A DNA stretch of 64,000 nt from positions 1-64,000 of the forward strand of contig NZ_AAEW02000019.1 in the NCBI RefSeq assembly GCF_000167355.1, written 5' to 3'. The position numbers and the translations under genes were made by a program. Every line of letters starts with the position of its first letter. The first letter of the stretch is position 1. Source of the DNA: Desulfuromonas acetoxidans DSM 684 (lineage in GTDB: Bacteria; Desulfobacterota; Desulfuromonadia; Desulfuromonadales; Desulfuromonadaceae). The notes under the pieces were generated by a model, which saw only the letters and a program-made list of their open reading frames with translations, made no database searches and was not told where the DNA came from. Below, piece after piece: positions 18,890-27,530 of the stretch.

Positions 18890-20548
18890 ATGGACGTGAA
18901 CCGTCTGTTGCGTGGCTTGCGCCGTTTTGAACCGCGCACTTTGTATGGCCAGATGCTGGTGCTGGTGCTGGTGGTAGCGCTGATTGAAGTGTTTATCAGC
19001 GGTGCCATTTTTGCCGGGTTGATCGGCAGTATCTCCGAAAAGCAAATTGGCCGACGGGCGCTGGATATTGCCCATTCCGTGGCGGTGATGCCGGTGGTGG
19101 TCGAGGCGCTGCAGCATCCCAAAGGGGAGCATCCGCAAATCCAACAGCTGGCAGAAGCGATACGTGCACAAACCGTGGCGGAATATGTCATGGTTGCTGA
19201 TCGCAACGGCAGGCGTCTCTCCCACCCCGAGCAGGAACGTATCGGCAAAAAATTTGTCGGCGGTGATGAAGTCGCTGCGTTGGAGGAGGGACGTTCCTAC
19301 ACATCAAAAGCCAAAGGAACCTTAGGCTATTCATTGCGCGGCATTGTGCCGGTTTTTGATGCGGAGCACGCGATTATCGGGTTTGTCGCAGTGGGGTATT
19401 TGAGTCAGGATATTGCCGAGATCGTCTATGGTTATCAGCGCGAACCGCGCACCTATATTTTGATGATGATTGTCATCGCCCTGCTCAGCGCGTCGTTTAT
19501 TGCCCGCTTTGTCAAAAAGCAGACCCTGGGTTTGGAACCGCAGGAGATTGCCGCTCTCTACCAGGAACGCGATGCCATTCTCCAGTCGATCCGTGCCGGT
19601 ATTATTGCCGTTGATGCGGCGTCACGCATCCGCCTGATCAATCAGGCGGCCCTTGTGCACACCGGTCTGGACGGTTCCAACTCACTGGTAGGGCGCACCG
19701 TTGCCGACGTGTTTGCCAACAGTGATTTCAAACCGTTACTGCAGGCCGGTGAGGAGATCCATTTTAAAGAGCTGGTCATTGACGGCCAGCCGATGTTTTT
19801 TACCAGCGTGCCGATCATTTATCAGGGCGAGGTCAGTGGTTCGGTCGCCAGTTTTCGCCGCAAGGAGGAATTGGATCGCCTCGAAGAGGAGTTGCGCCAG
19901 ACCCGCGAATTCACAGAGATGCTGCGGGTACAGGCCCACGAATATTCCAACAAGCTCCATACCTTGTCCGGGCTGTTACAAATTCAGGCCTACGATGAGG
20001 CCCTTGATCTGATTGTGCGCGAGGCCGAAGATTATCAGAGCCTGATTCAGTTTTTGACCCGTGCTGTGCCGCACCCGATGATTTCGGCGATCATTCTTGG
20101 CAAGTATAATCGTGCTCAGGAGCTTAAAGTGGCCTTTGCCATTGACCCTGACAGCAGCATGGCGGACATTCCCGACAGTCTCAATCAACAGAATCTGGTC
20201 ACTATCCTTGGCAATTTGCTCGATAATGCTTTGGAGGCGGCGCAGCGCTATGGACAGCGTCCGGCCAAGATTCAATTGTTTATGACCGATATCGGCCATG
20301 ATCTGATTTTTGAGATTGAAGATTCAGGTCGTGGGATTGAGCCCGAAGAGCAGGAGCATGTGTTTATCAAGGGTTATTCGTCCAAAGTGGATACGGGTGC
20401 GTCACCGAGTGCGCATGGCGTCGGGTTGTATCTGGTTCAGGAAAAGGTCAAAGAGCTGGCCGGTCAGGTGACTATCTCCACCGGAGAGTTGGGGGGGGCG
20501 TTGTTCACCGTGATGATTCCCAAGCAGTCACACCGGGAGGAGGGTTGA
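18890..20548 (+). CDS. Sensor histidine kinase, DcuS/CitA family
   Basis: 552 residues: first helix (about 24-48), a periplasmic PASp sensor (about 50-180, including ATMs of the type HPEQERIGKKFVGGDE), second helix (about 190-208), cytoplasmic PAS (about 225-335) and a kinase core. The phosphorylated histidine is in AHEYSNKLHTLSGLL; the ATPase part shows GNLLDNALEA and DSGRGIEPEE. The HPExxxIGxxxxGGDE string is the citrate/C4-dicarboxylate-binding signature. Start at 18890 follows AAAGGGGAA; the frame extends 44 codons upstream without support. It overlaps the response regulator. With dcuB nearby, C4-dicarboxylate sensing is likely. Confidence 0.9.
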   Translation: MDVNRLLRGLRRFEPRTLYGQMLVLVLVVALIEVFISGAIFAGLIGSISEKQIGRRALDIAHSVAVMPVVVEALQHPKGEHPQIQQLAEAIRAQTVAEYVMVADRNGRRLSHPEQERIGKKFVGGDEVAALEEGRSYTSKAKGTLGYSLRGIVPVFDAEHAIIGFVAVGYLSQDIAEIVYGYQREPRTYILMMIVIALLSASFIARFVKKQTLGLEPQEIAALYQERDAILQSIRAGIIAVDAASRIRLINQAALVHTGLDGSNSLVGRTVADVFANSDFKPLLQAGEEIHFKELVIDGQPMFFTSVPIIYQGEVSGSVASFRRKEELDRLEEELRQTREFTEMLRVQAHEYSNKLHTLSGLLQIQAYDEALDLIVREAEDYQSLIQFLTRAVPHPMISAIILGKYNRAQELKVAFAIDPDSSMADIPDSLNQQNLVTILGNLLDNALEAAQRYGQRPAKIQLFMTDIGHDLIFEIEDSGRGIEPEEQEHVFIKGYSSKVDTGASPSAHGVGLYLVQEKVKELAGQVTISTGELGGALFTVMIPKQSHREEG

Positions 20549-21240
20549 TGACACCGTTACGTGTATTGATTGTTGAGGATGATCCGCGCATTGCCCAGCT
20601 TCATCAACGGTTTTGCGAAAAAGTTGCAGGATTTGAAGTCAGTGGACTGGCGGCCACCTATGAAGAGGCCGATGAGCTGGCTACGATCCTCGAACCCGAT
20701 CTACTGCTGCTTGATCTCTACTTGCCCGATGGCAACGGTATGGACCTGCTACGCCAGTTGCGTTCGCGGGGCCAAGAGGTGGATGTGGTCCTGATTACAG
20801 CGGCCAAAGATGTCGCCGCCGTGCAACAGGCTCTACGTGCCGGAGCATTTGATTATATTGTAAAACCGGCGGTGTTTGCCCGTTTTGAAGAAGCCCTGAC
20901 CAAGTTTGCCGCTTATCGACAACAACTCGAACAAGGGGATGTCCTGAATCAGAACGATATCGACCAGCTGCTGCACAGTCACCATCAGCCCAAGGTGATG
21001 GATCGCGGAGCCGTGCCGAAAGGGATTGATCCTCTGACTCTGACCAAAATCCGTCAGGTGTTTGCCGACCAGGAGCAACAGGGGCTGAGTGCTGAAGAGG
21101 TTGGGGCGCAGATCGGCGCCAGTCGCTCGACTGCGCGGCGCTATCTCGAATACATGGTGTCGATCAGTGAGCTGACGGCGGATGTGGTGTACGGGACGGT
21201 GGGGCGGCCGGAGCGGCGTTATTTTAGTTTTGAAAATTAG
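20548..21240 (+). CDS. Response regulator, DcuR/CitB family
   Basis: 230 residues: a receiver domain (about 1-120; acid pair ED-D at the N-terminus and phosphorylatable Asp in LLLLDLYLPDGNG) and a C-terminal DNA-binding domain with GASRSTARRYLEYMV. This is the DcuR/CitB layout. The ATG overlaps the kinase stop by one base (TGATG). The target is most likely the dcuB-like gene beyond the repeat, on the opposite strand. Confidence 0.92.
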   Translation: MTPLRVLIVEDDPRIAQLHQRFCEKVAGFEVSGLAATYEEADELATILEPDLLLLDLYLPDGNGMDLLRQLRSRGQEVDVVLITAAKDVAAVQQALRAGAFDYIVKPAVFARFEEALTKFAAYRQQLEQGDVLNQNDIDQLLHSHHQPKVMDRGAVPKGIDPLTLTKIRQVFADQEQQGLSAEEVGAQIGASRSTARRYLEYMVSISELTADVVYGTVGRPERRYFSFEN

Positions 21241-21242
21241 CA

Positions 21243-21640
21243 AAGTGGTTATCTGGTAGCCGAGCTCACCCGTTCAGCAGCACCGAACGTGATGAACGTC
21301 AGTGCGGTCTGTTCCGAATTGCGAACCACTGAGGACCAAGATCAAAGACAAGGTCGCCGGATTTCGTCCCGGCAGCCGACATACTTTTGACTGGCCGCTC
21401 AAAAGTATGCAAAAGCCAGCTTGAACACCTCCTGAACCTGGATGAACCGACAATGGGTCTGTTTCCGTGATACGTTAGAGATTCGGCTTGCCTCCCTTTA
21501 GCTCGGCAAATCATGCGTCTCAACAATGCTGGCGTAAAACGTTGATAACTATTCTGTATCTTTCTTTTTCTCTGGTGTGGCACTGATTTAACGGGTGGGA
21601 CGGTGCCCACCCTTCGGGAGAGTGTGTTTTGAACATCGAT
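21243..21640 (+). repeat. Modular intergenic repeat array 3 (one short unit)
   Basis: A single unit between convergent dcuR-like and dcuB-like genes. It starts with the CGTTC..GAACG block, then runs directly into the hexamer tract with the GTCGACG hairpin missing, and contains the CATACTTTTGA/TCAAAAGTATG hairpin (21380-21409), the GCGTAAAACGTTGATAAC box and the GGGTGG..CCCACCC hairpin. Confidence 0.8.
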
Positions 21641-21670
21641 TTCTCGTTCAGCGCATCGCTTCTAAAACAG

Positions 21671-21703
21671 CAGCGCCCCGATCAATCACTGATCGGGGCG
21701 CTG
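21671..21703. terminator. Bidirectional terminator downstream of dcuB
   Basis: Perfect 14-base stem CAGCGCCCCGATCA / TGATCGGGGCGCTG with a 5-base loop; Ts on both sides (TCTTTT on plus, TTTTAG on minus). It can serve dcuB and read-through from the repeat array. Confidence 0.88.
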
Positions 21704-21729
21704 TCTTTTAACCTGTTGCGTCGTGGAGT

Positions 21730-23055
21730 TTAGATAAACATCGAAGCCAGGACATAGCCGACACAACAGGCCGTAATTACAGCGATCAAACCGGGAACCA
21801 TGAAGCTGTGGTTGAAGTAGTACTTACCGATCTTCGTGGTACCGGTGATATCGAACGCCACCGTTGCAATATCCGAAGGATAGTTGGGGATGAAGAAGTA
21901 CCCGTAGCAGGACGGCATAATCCCGATAACCAGCGCTGGAGACAGGCCCATACCGAGCGCGACCGGCAGCATCATGCGGCAGGTGGCAGCCTGACTGTTA
22001 ACGACCACGGAGACGATGAACATGGCCAGGGCAAACGACCACGGATAGGCTTGAACCATATCCAGGATCCCGGCTTTGAAACTCGGCATGGCAAACTGAA
22101 AGTAGGTGTCACTCATCCAGGCGATGCCGAAGATGGCAATGGCGGCGACCATACCGGATTTAAAGACCACGCCTTCAGGCACTTTGGAGGTTTTGGTTTT
22201 TGTCACCAGCAGAATGATGCCACCAAAGGCCAGCATCATCATCTGAATAACCACCGACATCTTGATCGGTTTAGCGGCGTCAGCGATCGTGCGAATGCTC
22301 GGGAACATGGCGATAATAACAATGGTCACCAGGGCGAGGACAAACAGGATCACTGCTTGCTTGGCAGACGCCGGCAGTTCTTCATCAAGTGTGGTTGCTG
22401 TGGTTTCTTCAATGCGCTTACGCATATCGGGATCTTGCATGCGGCGTTGATATTCCGGATCATCTTCCAGCTCAACACCACGACGCATGCTGTACAGAGA
22501 CATGGCGATCAGGCCGATAAACGTGGCCGGGATTGTTACACTCAGGATCGACAGCAGGGTGATCGTGACATCGATGTTGGTCAGTTGTGCCAGATAGTAG
22601 ACGACAGCGGCAGAGATCGGGCTGGCGGTAATGCCCAGTTGGGCGGCCACCGAAGAGGCAGCCATCGGGCGCTCAGGACGGATGCCGTTTTTCAACGCAA
22701 CATCACCGATGATCGGCATCACCGAATACACCGCATGGCCGGTACCGAGCATGAAGGTCATGGTGTAGGTGACCAGAGGACCGAGGAAGGTGACCCGGCG
22801 CGGATTGGAACGCAGGATACGTTCAGCAACCTGCAACATGTATTTAAGCCCGCCAGCAGCTTCAAGCACCGAGGCGCAGGTGACAACGGCCATGATGATC
22901 AACATTACGGTGATGGGCGGTGACGTTGGTGGCATTTGGAAGATAAACACTTCGGCAACCAGACCGATACCGGAAACAACGCCCAGTCCGATCCCTCCGT
23001 AACGACTTCCCAGATACAACATCAAAAGCAGGAACATGAACTGGATGTACAACAT
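21730..23055 (-). CDS. dcuB: Anaerobic C4-dicarboxylate antiporter, DcuA/DcuB family
   Basis: 441 residues, very hydrophobic, with the Dcu-family motifs LGTGHAVYSVMPII and AAQLGITASPISAAVVYY. Dcu carriers exchange external fumarate, malate or aspartate for succinate during fumarate respiration. The start at 23055 follows AAAAGGAGAACC. A DcuS/DcuR-like two-component pair lies just across the repeat array, so control by it is likely. DcuA and DcuB cannot be told apart reliably by eye. Confidence 0.92.
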   Translation of the reverse strand: MLYIQFMFLLLMLYLGSRYGGIGLGVVSGIGLVAEVFIFQMPPTSPPITVMLIIMAVVTCASVLEAAGGLKYMLQVAERILRSNPRRVTFLGPLVTYTMTFMLGTGHAVYSVMPIIGDVALKNGIRPERPMAASSVAAQLGITASPISAAVVYYLAQLTNIDVTITLLSILSVTIPATFIGLIAMSLYSMRRGVELEDDPEYQRRMQDPDMRKRIEETTATTLDEELPASAKQAVILFVLALVTIVIIAMFPSIRTIADAAKPIKMSVVIQMMMLAFGGIILLVTKTKTSKVPEGVVFKSGMVAAIAIFGIAWMSDTYFQFAMPSFKAGILDMVQAYPWSFALAMFIVSVVVNSQAATCRMMLPVALGMGLSPALVIGIMPSCYGYFFIPNYPSDIATVAFDITGTTKIGKYYFNHSFMVPGLIAVITACCVGYVLASMFI

Positions 23056-23539
23056 GGCGGTTCTCCTTTTCAGCTGAGGGGTCTTGGCAACGCGGTTGGT
23101 GAAGAGCGTGTCGCAACCGTGTCTGATCTTTATTGTTATACACAGCATAGAACCACTTTTATGGAATTGTAAGTTTCTGGAATTAATCTGTTTTTAGTCC
23201 TTTAAGGTCATTTTGTTCATAGTGTTCACGGTGGTTTTTTACGGTGAGAATAAAGCGTGACGGAATACGTGGTAAACATGAAAGTGTGCCACATGTGGCT
23301 CATGTTTCACCGTATACTGTCTCACTCCGTTTCGACCTGCACCACATTGTTACGCGCGCAAAACGGTAGAAAAATGTGCTGTAGAATGGGTGTTCGGTAA
23401 CTAACTGAAAATACAGGGTTAAAAATTTTTCCAGCAAGATTGGAGAATTTGGCAATCTCTTTGCAAAATAGATAAACAAGTTTGATGAGCTAATTTAACT
23501 CGTTGTTTTAACATACAAAATTTCACAGGAGTAAAGACT
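23056..23539. promoter_or_regulatory. Intergenic region upstream of dcuB with a GCCACATGTGGC palindrome
   Basis: 484 bases, divergent between dcuB and the small RHH gene. The 12-base perfect palindrome GCCACATGTGGC lies at 23288-23299 and is bordered by AAACATGA and TCATGTTT, which extend the symmetry imperfectly. It is a candidate binding site for the DcuR-like regulator or another dimeric protein. No coding frame seen. Confidence 0.45.
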
Positions 23540-23707
23540 ATGGGACGCAAAAAAGAACATCCGAAGAAGCACATCGTATCCTGCCGTATCAACACTGAGG
23601 AAATGGAAATTCTGCGTGAGATCTCCGAAGATTCCGGTATGAGTATCACCATGCTGTTGCGTAAGAGTCTCGACGCTCTGACCAACAACAATCCTCTCAG
23701 CGCGTAA
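23540..23707 (+). CDS. Small ribbon-helix-helix-like protein
   Basis: 55 residues: MGRKKEHPKKHIVSCRI followed by an acidic helix and MSITMLLRKSLDAL. The pattern of a short beta strand (HIVSCRI) and two helices is that of Arc/MetJ/CopG ribbon-helix-helix DNA-binding proteins. A good binding site, CAGGAG, lies nine bases before the ATG. No toxin partner is next to it, so it looks like an orphan regulator. Family assignment is from the fold pattern only. Confidence 0.7.
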   Translation: MGRKKEHPKKHIVSCRINTEEMEILREISEDSGMSITMLLRKSLDALTNNNPLSA

Positions 23708-23802
23708 CGACGTTTTCCAATGAAGCTGGTGGCCGATTCATTAGCATTGGCTGTTGTTTTTGGCCTCTAGACTGTAACATTTTGGAACACCGAGCTTTTT
23801 TT

Positions 23803-23834
23803 AAAGGCTCCCATCATGGGAGCCTTTATTTTTT
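23803..23834 (+). terminator. Rho-independent terminator after the RHH gene
   Basis: AAAGGCTCCC / GGGAGCCTTT, 10-base perfect stem, 5-base loop, followed by ATTTTTTT. Confidence 0.88.
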
Positions 23835-23856
23835 TGCCAAAAAACACCCGCCAAGT

Positions 23857-23885
23857 TCGACAAATCACATTTTTTATTGTATACA
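23857..23885 (+). promoter_or_regulatory. Probable sigma-70 promoter for the 24.0-kb small gene
   Basis: TCGACA, 17 bases, TATACA: one mismatch in each hexamer (TTGACA and TATAAT differ in one or two positions). It lies about 140 bases before the ATG. The leader contains an imperfect GC-rich hairpin (near 23970-23992, CCAGTGGGGGC / GCCCCTGCTGG). Confidence 0.5.
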
Positions 23886-24022
23886 GTATAAGTATCGTTT
23901 GCATCGCATCTTACTCTCTTGAATTGTTTTATACGGAGGAGGATCAACGACTCGCGTTGATTCTGGCATCCAGTGGGGGCTGCCCCTGCTGGAGTTTATT
24001 ACTCACTGTATGGGAGGAAACA

Positions 24023-24388
24023 ATGAAAAGTGAGCTAAGGGCGTATATTGCCTACGTTGCGGCGAAGTTGGCGAAGCAGGAGAATCTGCAGATGAGCGTT
24101 CTGGATCTGGATGGAAATGTTCAGCGTGATCTGACGGAGATGTGCCAATTGCGTCCGGTTAAATCCACGGCACAACAGCGGGAGTGCGGCATGGTGCGTA
24201 GTGCCGATGGTGAGAATTTCTGCATGGTCTTGCCTCAGGAAGAGCAGCACACCTGTCTATCGGTTTATGGGCAGTTGTTCGATGGCTACGATCATGATAG
24301 CGATTCGCACTTCAGTGGATTTATCAACGACGACCTGGTAGAGCTGTACGATTACAAATGTTCAGATCATTTTTCGTATCAACTCTAA
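24023..24388 (+). CDS. Hypothetical cytosolic protein, 121 residues
   Basis: The ATG at 24023 follows GGGAGGAAAC. The product is acidic and soluble, with five cysteines (in MCQLR, ECGMV, FCMVL, TCLSV and YKCSD), and no recognised motif. It ends 29 bases before a TTCG-looped terminator. The frame is open upstream, but that section has a hydrophobic run without a binding site and overlaps the predicted promoter, so I exclude it. Function unknown. Confidence 0.65.
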   Translation: MKSELRAYIAYVAAKLAKQENLQMSVLDLDGNVQRDLTEMCQLRPVKSTAQQRECGMVRSADGENFCMVLPQEEQHTCLSVYGQLFDGYDHDSDSHFSGFINDDLVELYDYKCSDHFSYQL

Positions 24389-24416
24389 AGGTGCAGACAA
24401 TCAATCGCCCAAACAG

Positions 24417-24443
24417 AAAAAGGGTCGCTTCGGCGGCCCTTTT
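24417..24443 (+). terminator. Rho-independent terminator with TTCG tetraloop
   Basis: AAAAAGGGTCGC-TTCG-GCGGCCCTTTT; one internal mismatch in an otherwise strong stem with flanking A and T tracts, so it can act in both directions. Confidence 0.85.
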
Positions 24444-24497
24444 CTGGTTTAGCGGGTGGTTGCATTCCGGGTTTGGATGTCATCGCAGTTTCATCGG

Positions 24498-25313
24498 TTA
24501 AAACGAAATTTCTGACAATTCCATGTCAAGCAGGTCAACCATCAGCAGGCGATTGTCAAGCAGATCGCCGCGATCCAGAAGCAATTTACTTACTTCCGCC
24601 ACCTGAAGAGAGGCGATCACGGCCGGGGTAAAGGAAGGATTGCCGAGTTTTTTTTCAATCCCTCTGGAGTCAGGCTGTTGATAAATCTGTTCCAGGTGGT
24701 GATGTTCCGGCATCAGTGTGGTGACATGGCCGTACCAGCCGCCAATGGCACCGTGTACCAGTGGCACTTCCAGCTCGCGGCACACTTCAGCCAGTTCCAG
24801 ACGGGTGGCAATAGAGTCGAGTGCATCTACGACCACCTGGGCACCGGCAAGCAGGCCAATGCCGTTATCACGTCGAAATTCCTTCACTTTTGGCGTGATT
24901 ACAGTGGCGGGATTGACCTGAGCAATGCGCTGCGCCGCAATTGTTACTTTGTCACAACCGAGCACATCGGTGGAGGAGAACAGTTGGCGGTTGAGGTTAT
25001 GTTCTTCAAACACGTCGGGGTCAATAATCGTGATGTGGCCAACACCGAGGCGGGCCAGTTCTTCGACTACGAAACCGCCTAAACCTCCACAGCCGACCAC
25101 GGCAACGTGACTGCTGAACAGGCACAATTGGTCGTGACAACTGAGCATGGCGCCATTGCGCTGGTAGCGAGTCGGCAGAATGCCACGTTTCAGGCTGATC
25201 GCCTCAATGCAGGCAACGCTGACATTAAAGCGTTTGGCCGCCGCCTGCTGGTCGGCCCAACTCAGTAAGCCTGAAGAGGCGTGGTTTTCAATCCATAGTT
25301 GTACATCACACAT
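24498..25313 (-). CDS. ThiF/MoeB/HesA-family adenylyltransferase for the tungsten cofactor operon
   Basis: 271 residues. The nucleotide-binding loop is VVGCGGLGGFVVEELARLG, then the E1-type DPDVFEEHNLNRQLF with the arginine that contacts ATP, and the VVDALDS metal site. The structural zinc CxxC pairs of classical MoeB/ThiF are absent. Starts one base after the MoaD-like stop, so it should adenylate that protein's C-terminal GG. Together with the AOR gene upstream, the pair is likely to provide the dithiolene sulfur of the W-pterin cofactor. Confidence 0.87.
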   Translation of the reverse strand: MCDVQLWIENHASSGLLSWADQQAAAKRFNVSVACIEAISLKRGILPTRYQRNGAMLSCHDQLCLFSSHVAVVGCGGLGGFVVEELARLGVGHITIIDPDVFEEHNLNRQLFSSTDVLGCDKVTIAAQRIAQVNPATVITPKVKEFRRDNGIGLLAGAQVVVDALDSIATRLELAEVCRELEVPLVHGAIGGWYGHVTTLMPEHHHLEQIYQQPDSRGIEKKLGNPSFTPAVIASLQVAEVSKLLLDRGDLLDNRLLMVDLLDMELSEISF

Positions 25314-25314
25314 A

Positions 25315-25542
25315 CTAGCCTCCCCCTACCAAAGGGAAAATCCCGACGGAGTCACCGTCGTTAAGAAGCGTATCGACATCGCCATGGCGACCGTTGATCA
25401 TCAAGACGCCCAGTTCCTCAACGGCAATACCCAATTCACCAAGAAGTTGACGAGAGGTCAGTGGCGCGGAAAAGCTGCGTTGTTCTTCCTTGAAACGATC
25501 AATGCGAAACTGGGCAAACAGCTTGATGGTTATCGTCATCAT
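25315..25542 (-). CDS. MoaD/ThiS-family sulfur carrier protein
   Basis: About 75 residues, a ubiquitin-like fold ending in the required C-terminal Gly-Gly (FPLVGGG). Two adjacent ATGs at 25542 and 25539 follow TTGGAG. It sits between AOR and the ThiF-like gene and would carry thiocarboxylate sulfur for molybdopterin/tungstopterin dithiolene formation. Such dedicated MoaD copies are typical next to tungsten oxidoreductases. Confidence 0.87.
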   Translation of the reverse strand: MMTITIKLFAQFRIDRFKEEQRSFSAPLTSRQLLGELGIAVEELGVLMINGRHGDVDTLLNDGDSVGIFPLVGGG

Positions 25543-25658
25543 GTCGGTCTCCAAAACGAAAAAATCCGGATGTGCCCAAGGAGGGGAGGGCACATCCGGC
25601 AAAGAGAGAACAGCAGCTCTCGTATGGGGTCGATCACTTACGCGGGTAAGTGATCAGG

Positions 25659-27389
25659 TTAAAAGTTCCAAAATTCGTCGATCTCTTCGTCGCTGAAATC
25701 CCAGATCGCGTTGTGCGGCGGAACCGGATCGGTCTTGAAAAACTCAGGCAGCCGATCGTCCTTGTTGGTCATGCCGGCATCAAGATTGAACTGATGCTCC
25801 AGCTTGAGGACTTTCTTACCCAGCTCGGTGACATCATCACCGGTCAACGCACAACCGAAGCGGGCGTTGATCATGTCGATCAATGCCGGCAGACACTCGG
25901 GAATATCCAGTGCCGGGAAGGCAATGAAGATACACATGCCGGTGGAGTCGATGGCGGCGGAGGCGATCTGCAGATTGCGCGACAGCTCAACCTGACCGTC
26001 TTTTTTCAGCGGATCAACAAAACCGCCAACATTAAGGATGTTGGTCGCAATGGTATAGCCGGAGGTGTGGTCGGCACCCATGGTGCTGGTGGCATAGGTG
26101 ATGCCGATCCCCTTAACACTGCGTGGGTCATAGGCGGGAATGGCTTGATTCTTAACCACAGGAACACGGGTGACACCATAAGTGCGGCCAACACAACCGG
26201 CACCACCACCGAGGATACGGCCCAGAGGAGTGCCCTTGCCGATCTCTTCGCGCAGCATGCGCAAAATCCCTTCGCCGTCGCCGAACGGCAGGATGCCCGC
26301 TTCCATGGCCACACCAAACATGACCACACCTTCGATGGAGTCGATGCCGATGTCGTCCATAATGTTGTCAGCTTCAGCGATCTGATCCAGATTGTCGACG
26401 CAGCAGTTGGCACCCATGCCCCAGATGGTCTCGTACTCGAAACCGGAGGTCAGGTAGTTGCCGTCTTTATCATTGTACACCTGGGAGCACTGGATGATGC
26501 AGCCTTTATGGCAACCGTGCTTAGGGCTACCACCACGCTCAACAATGGTGTCGTGCATGGTCTCACCGCTGATCTTGTCGTGCGGCTCGAACTGACCATA
26601 ACGAAAGTTTTTCGTCGGCAGACCACCGGCTTCGTTCAAAATGTTCACCAGGATGTTGGTGCCGTACGTGGGCAGACCTTCGCCACTGACCGGGTGATCC
26701 AGCATCGCCTTAGCAAACACGCGGGCGGCTTTTTTGAAGGTGTCGGGGTCCGCGATGGGCACCGCACCGGCACCTTCGGAATCCACGGTCATGAACTTGA
26801 TTTTTTTCGAACCCATAACCGCACCCATGCCGCCACGACCGTGGCTGCGGATTTTACCGTCAGGGTCTTTCACCGAGATATTAGCGGACGCCATCTTCAG
26901 TTCACCGGCAATACCAATGGTGATAACACCGATTTTCTTATCGAATTTTTCCACCATGGCATCAATCACGGCAAAGTTGCCGCTGCCGAGCAGCTCGGAC
27001 TCTTCAGCGATAGACACGCCGTCTTTGGTGATGTGCAGGCTGTAGAACTTGTCCTCTTTGGGCATGCCCTCGATGATCATCGCCTTGATGCCCATGCGGG
27101 CAAATTGCTGAGCGGTAGTGCCACCGGCATTACTCTCTTTGATGCCGCCGGTCAGCGGACTTTTAGCGCCGCAGGACATCCGGCCGGATTGGGCCGCAGC
27201 GGTGCCGCTGAGCAGGCCGGGGGCAAAAACCAACTTATTGAACTGGCCAAGGGGATGGCATTCAGGATCAACCTCGGTAGCAACGATGGTTGAAGTCAGA
27301 GCACGACCACCGAGGCCGAGCCATGCTTCAGGGACATCTTCAACAGTGGTGGTCAGGTCGGTCATGTTAACGCGAAAAATTTTATCCAT
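25659..27389 (-). CDS. aor: Tungsten-type aldehyde:ferredoxin oxidoreductase
   Basis: 576 residues, full length for AOR. Three cysteines of the 4Fe-4S site are in KHGCHKGCIIQC; the fourth is near the C-terminus, probably in NARFGCALTGDD. Pterin-site motifs GRGGMGAVMGSKK, TSTMGADHTSGYT and DSTGMCIF are present. AOR oxidises aldehydes to acids with ferredoxin, or reduces acids at low potential. The ATG at 27389 overlaps a possible leader peptide. First gene of the aor-moaD-thiF operon; the leader contains a candidate molybdenum/tungsten cofactor riboswitch. Confidence 0.95.
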   Translation of the reverse strand: MDKIFRVNMTDLTTTVEDVPEAWLGLGGRALTSTIVATEVDPECHPLGQFNKLVFAPGLLSGTAAAQSGRMSCGAKSPLTGGIKESNAGGTTAQQFARMGIKAMIIEGMPKEDKFYSLHITKDGVSIAEESELLGSGNFAVIDAMVEKFDKKIGVITIGIAGELKMASANISVKDPDGKIRSHGRGGMGAVMGSKKIKFMTVDSEGAGAVPIADPDTFKKAARVFAKAMLDHPVSGEGLPTYGTNILVNILNEAGGLPTKNFRYGQFEPHDKISGETMHDTIVERGGSPKHGCHKGCIIQCSQVYNDKDGNYLTSGFEYETIWGMGANCCVDNLDQIAEADNIMDDIGIDSIEGVVMFGVAMEAGILPFGDGEGILRMLREEIGKGTPLGRILGGGAGCVGRTYGVTRVPVVKNQAIPAYDPRSVKGIGITYATSTMGADHTSGYTIATNILNVGGFVDPLKKDGQVELSRNLQIASAAIDSTGMCIFIAFPALDIPECLPALIDMINARFGCALTGDDVTELGKKVLKLEHQFNLDAGMTNKDDRLPEFFKTDPVPPHNAIWDFSDEEIDEFWNF

Positions 27390-27429
27390 GGGTTCTCTCC
27401 GTTGTTGCAGGTGAACAATCATCGCTCAT
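27382..27429 (-). CDS. Possible 15-codon leader peptide overlapping the aor start
   Basis: ATG at 27429 follows GGAAAGGAGATTTCC, whose arms GGAAA and TTTCC can fold around the AGGAG. The frame reads MSDDCSPATTERTHG and stops at TAA just inside aor (the aor ATG lies within it). This would couple aor translation to a short upstream frame. It could be chance. Confidence 0.35.
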   Translation of the reverse strand: MSDDCSPATTERTHG

Positions 27430-27452
27430 GGCGGAAATCTCCTTTCCAAACA

Positions 27453-27530
27453 TGGGGGGCGATACCGTTTCCGGGACCACCTGGCGGCCGGACCACCATG
27501 ATCACGCTCGTAGGTGGTAGCGGCTCGGAG
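27453..27530 (-). ncRNA. Candidate molybdenum/tungsten cofactor (Moco/Tuco) riboswitch in the aor leader
   Basis: The leader reads, 5' to 3', CTCCGAGCCG, then ACCACC ... GGTGGT as a stem, then CCGGCCGCCAGGTGG and CCCGGAAACGG followed by CGCC. These are the pieces I recall as conserved in the Moco RNA motif. The downstream gene is a W-pterin enzyme whose operon includes cofactor genes, as expected. The ACCACC arm can pair with either of two GGTGGT copies, suggesting alternative folds. An upstream 8-base stem CTCAATCG/CGATTGAG (27573-27546) might be part of the element. Recognition is from memory, without a covariance search. Confidence 0.55.

Noticed and set aside
23540-24388. Toxin-antitoxin pair formed by the RHH protein and the 121-residue gene
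   Set aside because: They are separated by a terminator and over 300 bases and have separate promoter-like sequence; the second protein has no toxin motif.
25650-27293. 547-residue plus-strand frame opposite the aldehyde:ferredoxin oxidoreductase
   Set aside because: It is a codon-bias shadow of the AOR gene, whose family motifs and binding site are clear; the plus-strand product has no recognisable fold.
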